Assembly: GCA_017550775.1 (NCBI GenBank)
Contig: JAFZOA010000471.1
Coordinates: 1-15,551, forward strand
Direction: 5' to 3'
Length of the DNA: 15,551 bases
DNA from: Ruminiclostridium sp.
Lineage (GTDB): Bacteria; Bacillota_A; Clostridia; Oscillospirales; Ruminococcaceae
Shown here: positions 1 through 6,851 of the stretch, one piece after another
Position numbering within the stretch: position 1 is the stretch's first letter
Layout: the number at the start of each line of letters is the position of its first letter
Made by a program: the position numbers and the translations under genes
The notes under the pieces: model-generated
Seen by the model: the letters and a program-made list of their open reading frames with translations, nothing else
Databases searched by the model: none
Told to the model about the DNA's origin: nothing

Positions 1-792
1 CATGCCCCAGGAGGTCTGGTGGGGATATTCAAGCTTGTTGTCCTTGCTGGTGAACTGGATGCCGAAAGCCCTTGCGAAGCCGTCGCCGAAATAGTGGGAC
101 GTACCCGCCTGGAGCGCCTTGCCGTCGTGCATCATAGCTTCGATAGCGTAGGTCGATACCGCGCCGGCGAACTTGTCGCTCTCGGTCTTTTTGCCCTTTA
201 CGACGGGCATTGCGAGCGCGTCCTCGCAGAACTTTGCGTACACGTTCAGCATACGCTCGGTCTCTTCTATCGCTTCCTCGGCGGTGGCGTGGATAGTGTG
301 ACCCTCCTGCCAGAGGAACTCTCTCGAACGCAGGAACGGGCGGGTGGTCTTTTCCCAGCGCACGACGTTTACCCACTGGGTGTAGAGCTTGGGGAGGTCG
401 CGGTAGGAGTGTACTATGTTCTTGTAGTGCTCGCAGAACAGAGTTTCGGAAGTCGGACGGACGCAGAGCTTTTCCTCAAGCTTCTCGCTTCCGCCGAGAG
501 TTACCCACGCACATTCCGGCGCGAAGCCCTCAACGTGATCCTTTTCCTTTTCGAGCAGGTTTTCGGGAATGAACATCGGCATACACACGTTTTCGTGTCC
601 GGTGTCCTTGAACATTCCGTCGAGTATCTTCTGGATATTCTCCCAGATCGCGTAGCCGTAGGGACGTATCGCCATACAGCCCTTGACGCTCGTGTACTCG
701 ATGAGCTCCGCCTTCTTGACGATATCGGTGTACCACTGCGCGAAGTCCTCGTCCATTGATGTTATAGCCGTTACGGCTTTCTTTTCAGCCAT
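1..792 (-). CDS. proS: Prolyl-tRNA synthetase, archaeal/eukaryotic-type, N-terminal 264 residues (partial)
   Basis: Charges tRNA-Pro with proline in the cytoplasm. Only the first 264 codons are here; the gene runs off the left edge. Visible class II core: [13 protein letters not shown] (motif 1 region), then [14 protein letters not shown] and [11 protein letters not shown] (motif 2), and the [13 protein letters not shown] and [11 protein letters not shown] segments. The spacing has no long insertion domain between motifs 2 and 3, which fits the short archaeal/eukaryotic-like ProRS found in many Clostridia rather than the E. coli type. The start is ATG at 792, preceded by GGAGG about seven bases upstream. 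It stands alone, divergent from the c-di-GMP operon. The -10 box is only about 40 bases upstream of the start, so there is no room for a T-box leader. The family call is secure; the subtype rests on the visible half. Confidence 0.95.
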   Translation of the reverse strand, partial: MAEKKAVTAITSMDEDFAQWYTDIVKKAELIEYTSVKGCMAIRPYGYAIWENIQKILDGMFKDTGHENVCMPMFIPENLLEKEKDHVEGFAPECAWVTLGGSEKLEEKLCVRPTSETLFCEHYKNIVHSYRDLPKLYTQWVNVVRWEKTTRPFLRSREFLWQEGHTIHATAEEAIEETERMLNVYAKFCEDALAMPVVKGKKTESDKFAGAVSTYAIEAMMHDGKALQAGTSHYFGDGFARAFGIQFTSKDNKLEYPHQTSWGM

Positions 793-833
793 TTCATATC
801 CTCCGTTTCGTTTTGTGATAAAACATCTTATCT

Positions 834-862
834 ATTATACCCTATTTTTCAATAATTTGCAA
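834..862 (-). promoter_or_regulatory. Sigma-A type promoter for proS
   Basis: On the minus strand, TTGCAA (857-862) and TATAAT (834-839) are separated by exactly 17 bases. The predicted start of transcription lies near 827, leaving a leader of about 35 bases that carries only the GGAGG ribosome binding site. Confidence 0.75.
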
Positions 863-920
863 GTCTTTTTTTGCCCCCGCGCATTGTAGCCGCGGACTGA
901 AAAATAAACAAAAAAAGGTC

Positions 921-949
921 TTGAAATTCATACATAGTTGTGATATAAT
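921..949 (+). promoter_or_regulatory. Sigma-A type promoter (extended -10) for the RR-EAL/Hpt operon
   Basis: TTGAAA at 921-926 and TATAAT at 944-949 have a 17-base spacer, and TGA just before the -10 makes it an extended -10 promoter. Transcription should begin near 956, about 45 bases before the ATG at 1002. It is back to back with the proS promoter. Confidence 0.8.
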
Positions 950-988
950 GATAAACAGGACCCAAAGTAAAACCTGATCGGTAATGAC

Positions 989-995
989 GGAGGAG
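989..995 (+). promoter_or_regulatory. Ribosome binding site that fixes the RR-EAL start at 1002
   Basis: GGAGGAG ends six bases before the ATG at 1002. It lies inside the longer reading frame opened by the ATG at 984, which has no comparable Shine-Dalgarno sequence, so the downstream ATG is preferred. Confidence 0.75.
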
Positions 996-1001
996 TTAAT
1001 A

Positions 1002-2714
1002 ATGTCGCACGCTTCAAGATTTGAAAAAGACGGGATCAGAAGACTTGTGCTCATAGTTGACGACGAGCACGTAAACAGACGGCTGCTCGGAAGGATCATA
1101 GAGGAAAAGTATGACGTGATCTACGCCGAGGACGGAAAAGAAGCCTATGAACTGATAATGAAGCGCGAAAAGACGCTTTCAATGGTGCTGCTCGACCTCA
1201 TAATGCCGGAAATGGACGGTTATCAGCTTCTCGAAAAGCTTCATGATGACCCCAACCTTTCGCGCATACCTGTCATCGTCCTTACCTCCGAGCATTCCGC
1301 CGAGGTGAGAAGTCTCCAGCTCGGCGCCGCGGACTTTATCACAAAGCCCTACGATCTTCCGGAGGTCATACTCGCGAGAGTCACCCGTTCGATCGAGCTT
1401 GCCGAGGATAAGAGCATCATAAGCGCTACCGAGAATGACCCCCTTACCGGACTGTATAACCGCGAGTACTTCTTCCAGCACGCAAGACGGTACGACCAGT
1501 ATTATCCCGATGCCGAAATGGACGCGCTTGTCATCAATATCAACAGGCTCCACCTCATAAACGAGCTTCACGGAAGGCTGTTCGGCGACGACGTGATAAG
1601 CTGTATCGCACAGCAGATCAACAGTCTTCTCACAAGAGTGGACGGATTTGCCTGCCGCTGTGATGCCGATACCTTCTATCTTTACATATCCCGGCTCGAC
1701 GATTATGAAGGCGTTCTGAACCACATCGCAGGAGAGATCGCCGTTATAGCGGGCAATACCCGTGTAAGCCTCCGTATGGGCGTTTACATGATCACGGACA
1801 AGAGCGTTGATGTAGAGACCCGTTTCGACCGCGCCACCTTCGCCTGCAATACCCTGAGAAACAATTACAGCACAAGCCTCACATTCTACGACGACCGTAT
1901 GCATGAGGACGAGCTGTATTCCGAAAAGCTTATCGGCGACATGGACATCGGTGTGGCGGAACACCAGTTCAAGGTGTACTATCAGCCGAAGTATAATATC
2001 ACAGGCTCCGAGCCCGTCCTTACCAGCGCTGAGGCTCTTATCCGCTGGGAGCACCCGGAGTACGGAATGGTAAACCCCGGAAACTTCATACCGCTGTTCG
2101 AGGAGAACGGTCTTGTCCAGAAGCTCGACCATTATGTATGGAAGGAAGCGGCTGCACAGATAAAACGCTGGAGAGACAAGTATGATATCTCGATGCCTGT
2201 CTCCGTGAATGTTTCCCGACTGGATCTTTACGATCCGCAGCTTGAATCGATGCTGCTCGGTCTTGTGAAGGATAACGGGCTTGAACCCTACGAGTACCTG
2301 CTTGAGATAACCGAGTCCGCATACACGGACAACTCCGAACAGATCGTTGAGACGGTCAAGAAGCTCCGGGATCACGGCTTCCGCGTGGAAATGGACGACT
2401 TCGGCGCAGGTTATTCGTCGCTCAATATGCTCGCGGCGCTCCCGATAGACGCTCTTAAGCTCGATATGGTATTCATACGCAAGATAACCGAGAATGAGAA
2501 GGACGCGAAAATGGTGCAGCTCATGATAGATATTGCACGGTTCCTCCATATCCCGGTCATCGCCGAGGGCGTTGAGACAAAGGAGCAGTACGACCTGCTG
2601 AAGAAGATAGGGTGCGATATCATACAGGGCTACTATTTCTCGAAGCCCGTACCGCCCGAGGAATTTGAAAAGTTCATTGAAGAAGCGATAAAACACAATG
2701 CGGAGGAAGGATAA
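1002..2714 (+). CDS. Response regulator with degenerate GGDEF and intact EAL domain (predicted c-di-GMP phosphodiesterase)
   Basis: 570 residues, no membrane segment or signal peptide, so a cytoplasmic signalling protein. Residues 14-132 are a receiver domain: acidic pair D20/D21, phosphoacceptor D65 in LLDLIMPEMDG, T95 and K115. Residues 145-297 are a GGDEF-like domain (NDPLTGLYNREYF), but the signature at 221-225 reads DADTF instead of GGDEF, so it should not make c-di-GMP. Residues 310-563 are an EAL domain with the known metal and catalytic positions present: E344 (EAL), N403, E435, D465/D466 (DDFGAGYSS loop 6), K486, E522 and Q542. Inference: a phosphorylation-controlled phosphodiesterase that hydrolyses c-di-GMP, with the GGDEF remnant possibly acting as a GTP sensor. 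The next gene starts 6 bases after the stop and encodes an Hpt protein, which suggests a phosphorelay. No histidine kinase is in view. Confidence 0.92.
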   Translation: MSHASRFEKDGIRRLVLIVDDEHVNRRLLGRIIEEKYDVIYAEDGKEAYELIMKREKTLSMVLLDLIMPEMDGYQLLEKLHDDPNLSRIPVIVLTSEHSAEVRSLQLGAADFITKPYDLPEVILARVTRSIELAEDKSIISATENDPLTGLYNREYFFQHARRYDQYYPDAEMDALVININRLHLINELHGRLFGDDVISCIAQQINSLLTRVDGFACRCDADTFYLYISRLDDYEGVLNHIAGEIAVIAGNTRVSLRMGVYMITDKSVDVETRFDRATFACNTLRNNYSTSLTFYDDRMHEDELYSEKLIGDMDIGVAEHQFKVYYQPKYNITGSEPVLTSAEALIRWEHPEYGMVNPGNFIPLFEENGLVQKLDHYVWKEAAAQIKRWRDKYDISMPVSVNVSRLDLYDPQLESMLLGLVKDNGLEPYEYLLEITESAYTDNSEQIVETVKKLRDHGFRVEMDDFGAGYSSLNMLAALPIDALKLDMVFIRKITENEKDAKMVQLMIDIARFLHIPVIAEGVETKEQYDLLKKIGCDIIQGYYFSKPVPPEEFEKFIEEAIKHNAEEG

Positions 2715-2719
2715 CATCA

Positions 2720-3070
2720 ATGATCACTATCGAAAATCTTGCGGTTTTTGGCGCGGATGTCAAGGAAGGCGTTTCGCGGTGCATGAATGATGAGGAGTTC
2801 TATCTTGAGCTCGTGAGAAGTGTTGTTCCTGATACGCGTATAGACGAGCTTGAACAGTACATTGCGGCGAAGGATTTCGACAAGGCGTTTGAAGTCGCGC
2901 ACGCTATGAAGGGTATGTACGGCAACATATCCCTGACCCCGATATTTGAGCCTATCAGCGAGATCACGGAGCTTCTGCGCGCCCGTAAGGACGTTGATTA
3001 CAGCGAGCTTCTCAGAGAGGCGAAGGGTCAGAAGAAGCGCCTTGACGAGATCAACAGCTCCAGACATTGA
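2720..3070 (+). CDS. Hpt domain histidine phosphotransfer protein
   Basis: 116 residues that form essentially one Hpt four-helix bundle. The phosphorylatable histidine is H61 in AFEVAHAMKGMYGNIS, matching the HxxKG-x4/5-N/G pattern of the family. The Shine-Dalgarno GGAGGAAGG (2702-2710) lies inside the last codons of the upstream RR-EAL gene, and only five bases separate stop and start, so the two genes are very likely co-transcribed and translationally linked. Inferred role: passes phosphate to or from the receiver domain of the neighbouring EAL protein, as Hpt proteins do between hybrid kinases and regulators. The partner kinase would have to be encoded elsewhere. The C-terminus is a short charged helix (residues 93-116). 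Confidence 0.87.
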   Translation: MITIENLAVFGADVKEGVSRCMNDEEFYLELVRSVVPDTRIDELEQYIAAKDFDKAFEVAHAMKGMYGNISLTPIFEPISEITELLRARKDVDYSELLREAKGQKKRLDEINSSRH

Positions 3071-3109
3071 TGAAGTCCGTGACCCGGGAATTGCTGCAAG
3101 GAGAGCGTA

Positions 3110-3817
3110 ATGAACGAAATTGACATAATGAAGCGCGCACAGCAGTATATCGAGAGTCTTTCCCGCGGTATCGACCCGCTCAGCGGCCAGCCGGTACCCG
3201 AGAACGATGTGGTGCGGAGCGAACGTATTGCCCGGTGTTTGTCGTACAGTGCGGGTGTGCTGCAGAAGGTCATCGAAGCCGGCGGAGTTGTACGGCGCAA
3301 AAAGTCGGAGCTTGCTGACTTTTACATTACCCCGGAACAGGCGGAGTCGCTTGTGCCGCTCGAAGGTATGCCCGGTATATCGAAGGTCGCGGTCGCAATA
3401 AACGCTCTGATAGACGAGGGCGCTGTTAAAAAGCTTAAATCCGTGACAATAAACAACTGGCTCATCAAAGAGGGTCTGCTTTATGAGGTGGAAGTGAACG
3501 GGAAGTCAAAGAAGCTTCCCACCGATGCCGGAGCCGCTCTCGGGATAGTCTCGAAGGAGTGCGTAAACGCGAACGGCATCAGATATACCATGTGTGTGTT
3601 CCCCGAGGACGCTCAGCAGTATATCTTCGACCGCATCGCAGATATAGCGGAGTTTGCCGCAGCAGAGGATTCGCGGTCCGACGTACCGCCGCCGGTGTCC
3701 GATGCCGGAAGCGCTGTGACCGGATCTATCCCGCCGCCCGTGCCGCAGGGAGAGTATATCGCTCCGAAGACCGGTTCGGTGGTGGTGAATAACGCGGACA
3801 TACCCGATGACGAGTAA
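3110..3817 (+). CDS. Unrecognised 235-aa protein, third gene of the c-di-GMP/Hpt operon
   Basis: I cannot assign a named function. Residues 1-65 contain an amphipathic helical segment (IMKRAQQYIESLSRGIDPL, then ENDVVRSERIARCLSY). Residues 68-145 look like a compact mixed helical fold with a wHTH-like feel: ITPEQAESLVPLEGMPGIS, a helix AVAINALIDEGAVKKL, then TINNWLIKEGLLYEVE and the small turn VNGKSKKLPTDAGAALG. Residues 150-185 hold YTMCVFPEDAQQYIF and a helix. Residues 187-235 are a disordered Pro/Ser/Gly tail with two PPPV stretches. There is no signal peptide or membrane segment. The start has AAGGAGAG upstream, and the gap to the Hpt gene is 39 bases with no terminator. A DNA-binding or DNA-transaction role is possible from the helical arrangement, but this is only a guess. 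Confidence 0.6.
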   Translation: MNEIDIMKRAQQYIESLSRGIDPLSGQPVPENDVVRSERIARCLSYSAGVLQKVIEAGGVVRRKKSELADFYITPEQAESLVPLEGMPGISKVAVAINALIDEGAVKKLKSVTINNWLIKEGLLYEVEVNGKSKKLPTDAGAALGIVSKECVNANGIRYTMCVFPEDAQQYIFDRIADIAEFAAAEDSRSDVPPPVSDAGSAVTGSIPPPVPQGEYIAPKTGSVVVNNADIPDDE

Positions 3818-3835
3818 TAAATGATAAGAAAAACA

Positions 3836-3861
3836 CCCCCGCGGGAACATACCTGCGGGGG
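3836..3861. terminator. Bidirectional intrinsic terminator between convergent operons
   Basis: CCCCCGCGGG (3836-3845) pairs with CCTGCGGGGG (3852-3861) with one G-T wobble around a 6-base loop. A-rich sequence on the left (AAGAAAAACA) gives a U-tract on the minus strand, and TTT-rich sequence on the right serves the plus strand. It sits between the plus-strand signalling operon and the 3' end of rpsR. Confidence 0.8.
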
Positions 3862-3878
3862 CGTTTCAATGTTTGTTA

Positions 3879-4136
3879 TCAGTCGGAAACGTAGGGGATA
3901 AGAGCTATCTGTCTTGCTCTCTTGATAGCGACTGTAAGCTCTCTCTGGTGGTAAGCGCAGCAGCCCGTTACTCTGCGGGGGAGTATCTTGGAGCGCTCTG
4001 TCATGCACTTTCTGAGCTTTGCTACGTCCTTATAATCAATGAACTCCGCTCTGTCAGCACAGAACTGGCATACTTTCTTTCTGCCGCGCTTAACGGGGCG
4101 AGCGGGTCTTTCGTTCATTTCCTTCTTTTCAGCCAT
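3879..4136 (-). CDS. rpsR: Small ribosomal subunit protein bS18
   Basis: 85 residues. bS18 binds the platform of the 30S subunit as a heterodimer with bS6. Diagnostic segments are [38 protein letters not shown] and the C-terminal [16 protein letters not shown]. Cysteines C23, C26 and C59/C60 with H63 are consistent with the zinc-binding (C+) form of S18. The ATG at 4136 is chosen because AAAGGAGGAAAA lies just upstream; an in-frame ATG at 4172 would add 12 residues ([12 protein letters not shown]) unlike any S18. It is the last gene of rpsF-ssb-rpsR, 35 bases after the ssb stop. Confidence 0.97.
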   Translation of the reverse strand: MAEKKEMNERPARPVKRGRKKVCQFCADRAEFIDYKDVAKLRKCMTERSKILPRRVTGCCAYHQRELTVAIKRARQIALIPYVSD

Positions 4137-4171
4137 TGTATTTTCCTCCTTTGTAAAATTCGTTGTTCTCA

Positions 4172-4759
4172 TCAGAACGGATAATCGTCGTCACCGTCGT
4201 CCTTTTTCGGTGCGAAGCTGTCTGCTGTGAAGCTTCCGTTAGCCGTGGACGGTGCGGAATTTGTACCCTCTGCGGGATGCTGCGGAGTCTGATCGGGTGC
4301 GGGGTAACCGCCCTGTGGAGCATAGCCGCCCTGCGGAGCGTAACCACCCTGCGGAGCGTAGCCGCCCTGCGGAGCGTAACCACCCTGTGGAGCGTAACCG
4401 CCCTGGGGAGCATAACCGCCCGGATAGCTGCTCTCGGGTTTCTTGTCACCCGTGAATGAAGCGCGATCAACGATGATCTCGGTAACATATCTTGTCTGAC
4501 CGTTCTTGTCAACGTAGCTTCTGTTCTGAAGCTCACCTTCAACAAGGATCGGGCGGCCCTTTGTCCAGTATCTCGAAATGAACTCAGCTTCATTGCGCCA
4601 TGCGACGCAGTTGAAGAAATCCGCCTTCTTTTCCTCGCCCTTTACCTGAAAACGTCTGTCAACGGCGATGCTGAAAGAAAGAACGGAAACGCCCGAGGGA
4701 GTAGTCTTGAGTTCGAGATCCTGAGTGATGCGTCCGAGCATAATTACCTTGTTAAACAT
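4172..4759 (-). CDS. ssb: Single-stranded DNA-binding protein SSB with a hexapeptide-repeat linker
   Basis: 195 residues. Coats ssDNA as a tetramer during replication, repair and recombination. Residues 1-107 form the OB fold ([52 protein letters not shown]). Residues 114-149 are six perfect tandem copies of GGYAPQ followed by a decayed GGYPAP. The disordered linker ends in the acidic tip DDDYPF, a variant of the DDDIPF peptide that recruits partner proteins. It lies between rpsF and rpsR, as in most Firmicutes. The start has a GGAGG-type ribosome binding site (CAGGAGGTAAACG). The Gly/Tyr/Gln composition of the linker resembles linkers that favour SSB condensates; that last point is inference. 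Confidence 0.97.
   Translation of the reverse strand: MFNKVIMLGRITQDLELKTTPSGVSVLSFSIAVDRRFQVKGEEKKADFFNCVAWRNEAEFISRYWTKGRPILVEGELQNRSYVDKNGQTRYVTEIIVDRASFTGDKKPESSYPGGYAPQGGYAPQGGYAPQGGYAPQGGYAPQGGYAPQGGYPAPDQTPQHPAEGTNSAPSTANGSFTADSFAPKKDDGDDDYPF
4311..4418 (-). repeat. Six tandem 18-bp repeats inside ssb (GGYAPQ codons)
   Basis: Six consecutive 18-base units encode GGYAPQ. They differ only at synonymous positions (TGT/TGC/TGG before GGAGC, and GTA/ATA, G/A changes), so the protein repeat is perfect although the DNA repeat is not. Confidence 0.95.
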
Positions 4760-4781
4760 CGTTTACCTCCTGTCCCGAGCC

Positions 4782-5075
4782 TTACTTGCGGAGAACCACA
4801 AGCGAGCGAAGAATTCCGTCGGTGATGTTGATGACACGCTCAAGCTCATCCGGGAACTCGGGCTTGCCGTCGAAGTGATAGATCACATAGTAGCCCTCTG
4901 ACTCATAGTTGATGTCGTAAGCGAGCTTTCTCTTGCCCCACTCGTCGATATCAACAAGCTCTGCGTGCTCCTTGATAAGATCGGAGAACTTCGCAATGAG
5001 AGCCTTGACAGCGTCTTCACCGTTTTTTACCGAGAAAACAATGACTGCCTCGTACTTTTCACCTGTTTTAGCCAT
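4782..5075 (-). CDS. rpsF: Small ribosomal subunit protein bS6
   Basis: 97 residues, the usual length. Binds 16S rRNA in the platform together with bS18. Typical segments are KYEAVIVFSV at the N-terminus, VDIDEWGKRKLAYDINYESEG in the middle, and YYVIYHFDGKPEFPDELER towards the C-terminal ferredoxin-like strand. The start is ATG at 5075 with AGGAGG eight bases upstream. First gene of rpsF-ssb-rpsR; the promoter and an 85-base structured leader lie directly upstream, a plausible place for S6:S18 autoregulation. Confidence 0.97.
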   Translation of the reverse strand: MAKTGEKYEAVIVFSVKNGEDAVKALIAKFSDLIKEHAELVDIDEWGKRKLAYDINYESEGYYVIYHFDGKPEFPDELERVINITDGILRSLVVLRK

Positions 5076-5099
5076 ATTGTACCTCCTTATAGACTTTAG

Positions 5100-5161
5100 T
5101 CCCGCGGTCGTGCCGCGAGAAAGGATATGCTTCCGGTCTTTGACAGTACAGACCGGTCAGC
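5100..5161 (-). promoter_or_regulatory. Structured rpsF mRNA leader, two hairpins (candidate S6:S18 autoregulatory RNA)
   Basis: The predicted transcript starts near 5161. Hairpin 1 pairs 5150-5156 with 5133-5139 (AGACCGG/CCGGTCT, 10-base loop). Hairpin 2 pairs 5113-5120 with 5100-5107 (8 bp with one wobble, 5-base loop) and contains CCG-rich strands about 12 bases before the Shine-Dalgarno. Known biology: many rpsF leaders bind the S6:S18 complex through a CCG-containing structure. Whether this leader fits that motif is inference. Confidence 0.5.
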
Positions 5162-5167
5162 CTATCC

Positions 5168-5196
5168 ATTATATCAGATAATCCCCGCTTTGTCAA
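5168..5196 (-). promoter_or_regulatory. Consensus sigma-A promoter for rpsF-ssb-rpsR
   Basis: TTGACA (5191-5196) and TATAAT (5168-5173) on the minus strand are separated by 17 bases, with TGA directly before the -10 box. Both hexamers are perfect, as expected for a ribosomal protein operon. Confidence 0.9.
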
Positions 5197-5306
5197 GCTT
5201 TTTTTGATCGTGGAGCTGTCCCGGCGAAAAAAAACATACTATTCTGCCGTGAAGTGACCGGTGCCGGATATGAAGCGTTCTTCGCCGGACATACTTACCC
5301 TCCGGT

Positions 5307-5342
5307 AAAAAAAGTATGTCTCCCCGGAAAGGAGAGACATAC
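5307..5342 (-). terminator. Intrinsic terminator of the lipoprotein gene
   Basis: On the minus strand GTATGTCTC (5334-5342) pairs with GAGACATAC (5314-5322), a perfect 9-bp stem, and is followed by seven U (5307-5313). It begins 29 bases past the stop codon. A further copy of the arm, GACATACTT at 5288-5296, could pair with 5312-5320 as an alternative. Confidence 0.9.
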
Positions 5343-5370
5343 CGTGGATATTCCGGGAATGCAGGTCGGA

Positions 5371-6834
5371 TCACTGAGCCGATGCTGCGTTTGTGAGTGC
5401 GGAAAGATCTACGCCCTCAAGGCTTTCGCCGAGTGCGGAAAGGTCTACACCCTCCAGACCCTCGCCGAGTGCGGAAAGGTCTACACCCTCAAGGCTTTCG
5501 CCGAGTGCGGAAAGATCAACACCCTCAAGGCCCTCTAAGCCCTCTAAGCTTTCGCCGAGCTGAGAGAAATCAATGTTCTCAATGGCATTTCCGATCAGTT
5601 CAGCAAAGTTTGCTATAGCAGCTTCCTCGTCTACAACGGGAACTTCAAATGTCTCTGCGTCAGCACCGTATACCTTGCTGAATATGACGTAGCTGTCGGA
5701 ATCGGGATCCTTGCCGACAAAGTGACCTTCTGCATCTACCTTTATTACCATCTGGCTGTTGTCATCAGCGCTGCCCATGTGGAACAGAACGAAGTTTGTA
5801 TCCTGCTCGCAAACGAACGGAACGCCGCTCTTGCCGTCATAGTTGAGGAACGAACCGTTCTCTTCATCTGTGAAGACAAAGTAGCCGTAAGGAAGATTGT
5901 TTGTAGCTGCGAGGTAAACGCCGGTCGTGAAGATCGGAGCTTCGATCACGATAGAATCGTCGTCGATGATCTGAGGAGTTTCTGCTATACCGCATACACG
6001 GCTTATGGTAACTTCTGCCTCACCGTCACTTGCAATTATCGCACCTTCGTCGGTGTAGCTGATAGATAATGTCTCTTCCTCGCCGGTAGTTAACTTTGTG
6101 AGTGTTACGGACTCGGGAGCCTGTACGCAGGTGAACGGAACAACGACTGTGCCGTCAGCGGCAGAATATACGCCCTCGGAAGCGGACGAGAATGCATAGT
6201 AGCCTGCAAGCTGGCCGCCGTATGTAACTGCATACATACCGGTGTTGAATACATAGGGCTCGGTCTCGCCTGCACCGTTTGCCATGTCAAGGAACTGACC
6301 GGGATCTGCGAGGAATGCTTCAACATCAACTCCGTCAAGAGCCTTGAAGTAGAAGGTCTTTTCTCCCTCGTCAAATTCAAATACAGCGTAAGCATCTCCG
6401 AGACTGATGGTAGCGGGTGTTTCGTCTTCAGCGCTGCCGAAATGGAACATAGCCTCTGTACCCTGCTGTTCTACTGTGAAGGGTACGCCGCTCATGGTAT
6501 CTGCGTGGAGCATAGTGCCGTTCTCAGTGTCATAGAATACGAAGTAAGCTTCGGTTTCACCGTTCTCGTTTGCAGCAGACCATACGCCTGTGTTGAATAC
6601 CTTGAAGTCATCACCGAAAGGATTCTCGTCTTCCTCTTCGGGCTCGGTCTCAGCCTCGGTGGTTGTAGTAGTTGTTGTCTCAGCCGCAGTGGTTGTTGTT
6701 TCAGCTGTGGTCGTTGCCGCAGTGGTTGTTGTTGCAGCAGCTGTTGTTGTGGATGCAGCGTTGTTGCCGCAGCCTGCGAATACAGCGATAGCCGCGCATA
6801 CGCTTATTAATGCTGTAAGGTTTCTTTTCTTCAT
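5371..6834 (-). CDS. Secreted lipoprotein with Thr-rich linker, three repeated modules and a 12-residue repeat tail; function unknown
   Basis: 487 residues. The N-terminus is a lipoprotein signal peptide (MKKRNLTALISVCAAIAVFA then GC), with C22 as the likely lipidated residue. Residues 29-60 are a Thr/Ala/Glu linker of the kind that spans the wall of Gram-positive cells, followed by an acidic stretch. Three homologous modules follow, about 79-166, 195-279 and 301-388, each opening with [VI]F[NT]TG and sharing YFVF, GVPF and FHxGSA-type motifs; the middle copy is most diverged. Residues 438-480 are three and a half tandem copies of GVDLSALGESLE. The start has AAAGGAG upstream. The gene is single, with its own promoter and terminator. 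No catalytic motif is seen; a binding or structural surface role is inferred. Confidence 0.85.
   Translation of the reverse strand: MKKRNLTALISVCAAIAVFAGCGNNAASTTTAAATTTTAATTTAETTTTAAETTTTTTTEAETEPEEEDENPFGDDFKVFNTGVWSAANENGETEAYFVFYDTENGTMLHADTMSGVPFTVEQQGTEAMFHFGSAEDETPATISLGDAYAVFEFDEGEKTFYFKALDGVDVEAFLADPGQFLDMANGAGETEPYVFNTGMYAVTYGGQLAGYYAFSSASEGVYSAADGTVVVPFTCVQAPESVTLTKLTTGEEETLSISYTDEGAIIASDGEAEVTISRVCGIAETPQIIDDDSIVIEAPIFTTGVYLAATNNLPYGYFVFTDEENGSFLNYDGKSGVPFVCEQDTNFVLFHMGSADDNSQMVIKVDAEGHFVGKDPDSDSYVIFSKVYGADAETFEVPVVDEEAAIANFAELIGNAIENIDFSQLGESLEGLEGLEGVDLSALGESLEGVDLSALGEGLEGVDLSALGESLEGVDLSALTNAASAQ
5395..5523 (-). repeat. Tandem 36-bp repeats at the 3' end of the lipoprotein gene
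   Basis: Three full units and a partial fourth of 36 bases encode GVDLSALGESLE (one copy GEGLE). Copies are near-identical at the DNA level, unlike the three larger modules upstream, so this tail expanded more recently. Confidence 0.92.
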
Positions 6835-6851
6835 TGTAATCTCCTTTTTCT

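Noticed and set aside
19..759. 246-codon plus-strand frame opposite proS
   Set aside because: Antisense to conserved ProRS motifs, without promoter or ribosome binding site.
793..833. T-box leader upstream of proS
   Set aside because: The promoter leaves only about 35 leader bases, with no room for a specifier loop or antiterminator.
984..1001. Upstream ATG at 984 as start of the RR-EAL protein
   Set aside because: The good Shine-Dalgarno GGAGGAG (989-995) lies downstream of it and directly serves ATG 1002.
1179..2720. 513-codon open frame on the minus strand opposite the RR-EAL gene
   Set aside because: It lies wholly antisense to a gene with clear receiver and EAL motifs, has no ribosome binding site and its translation resembles no domain; it is a by-product of codon bias.
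4311..4418. Possible CRISPR-like array
   Set aside because: Units are contiguous 18-mers without spacers, in frame with ssb, so this is a protein repeat.
4163..4459. Repetitive plus-strand frame ([12 protein letters not shown])
   Set aside because: Antisense of the GGYAPQ repeats in ssb.
5254..5618. Repetitive plus-strand frames (CGKVYTL-like and RRVRKGLHPQ-like peptides)
   Set aside because: They are translations of the 36-bp lipoprotein repeats in the wrong strand, not proteins.
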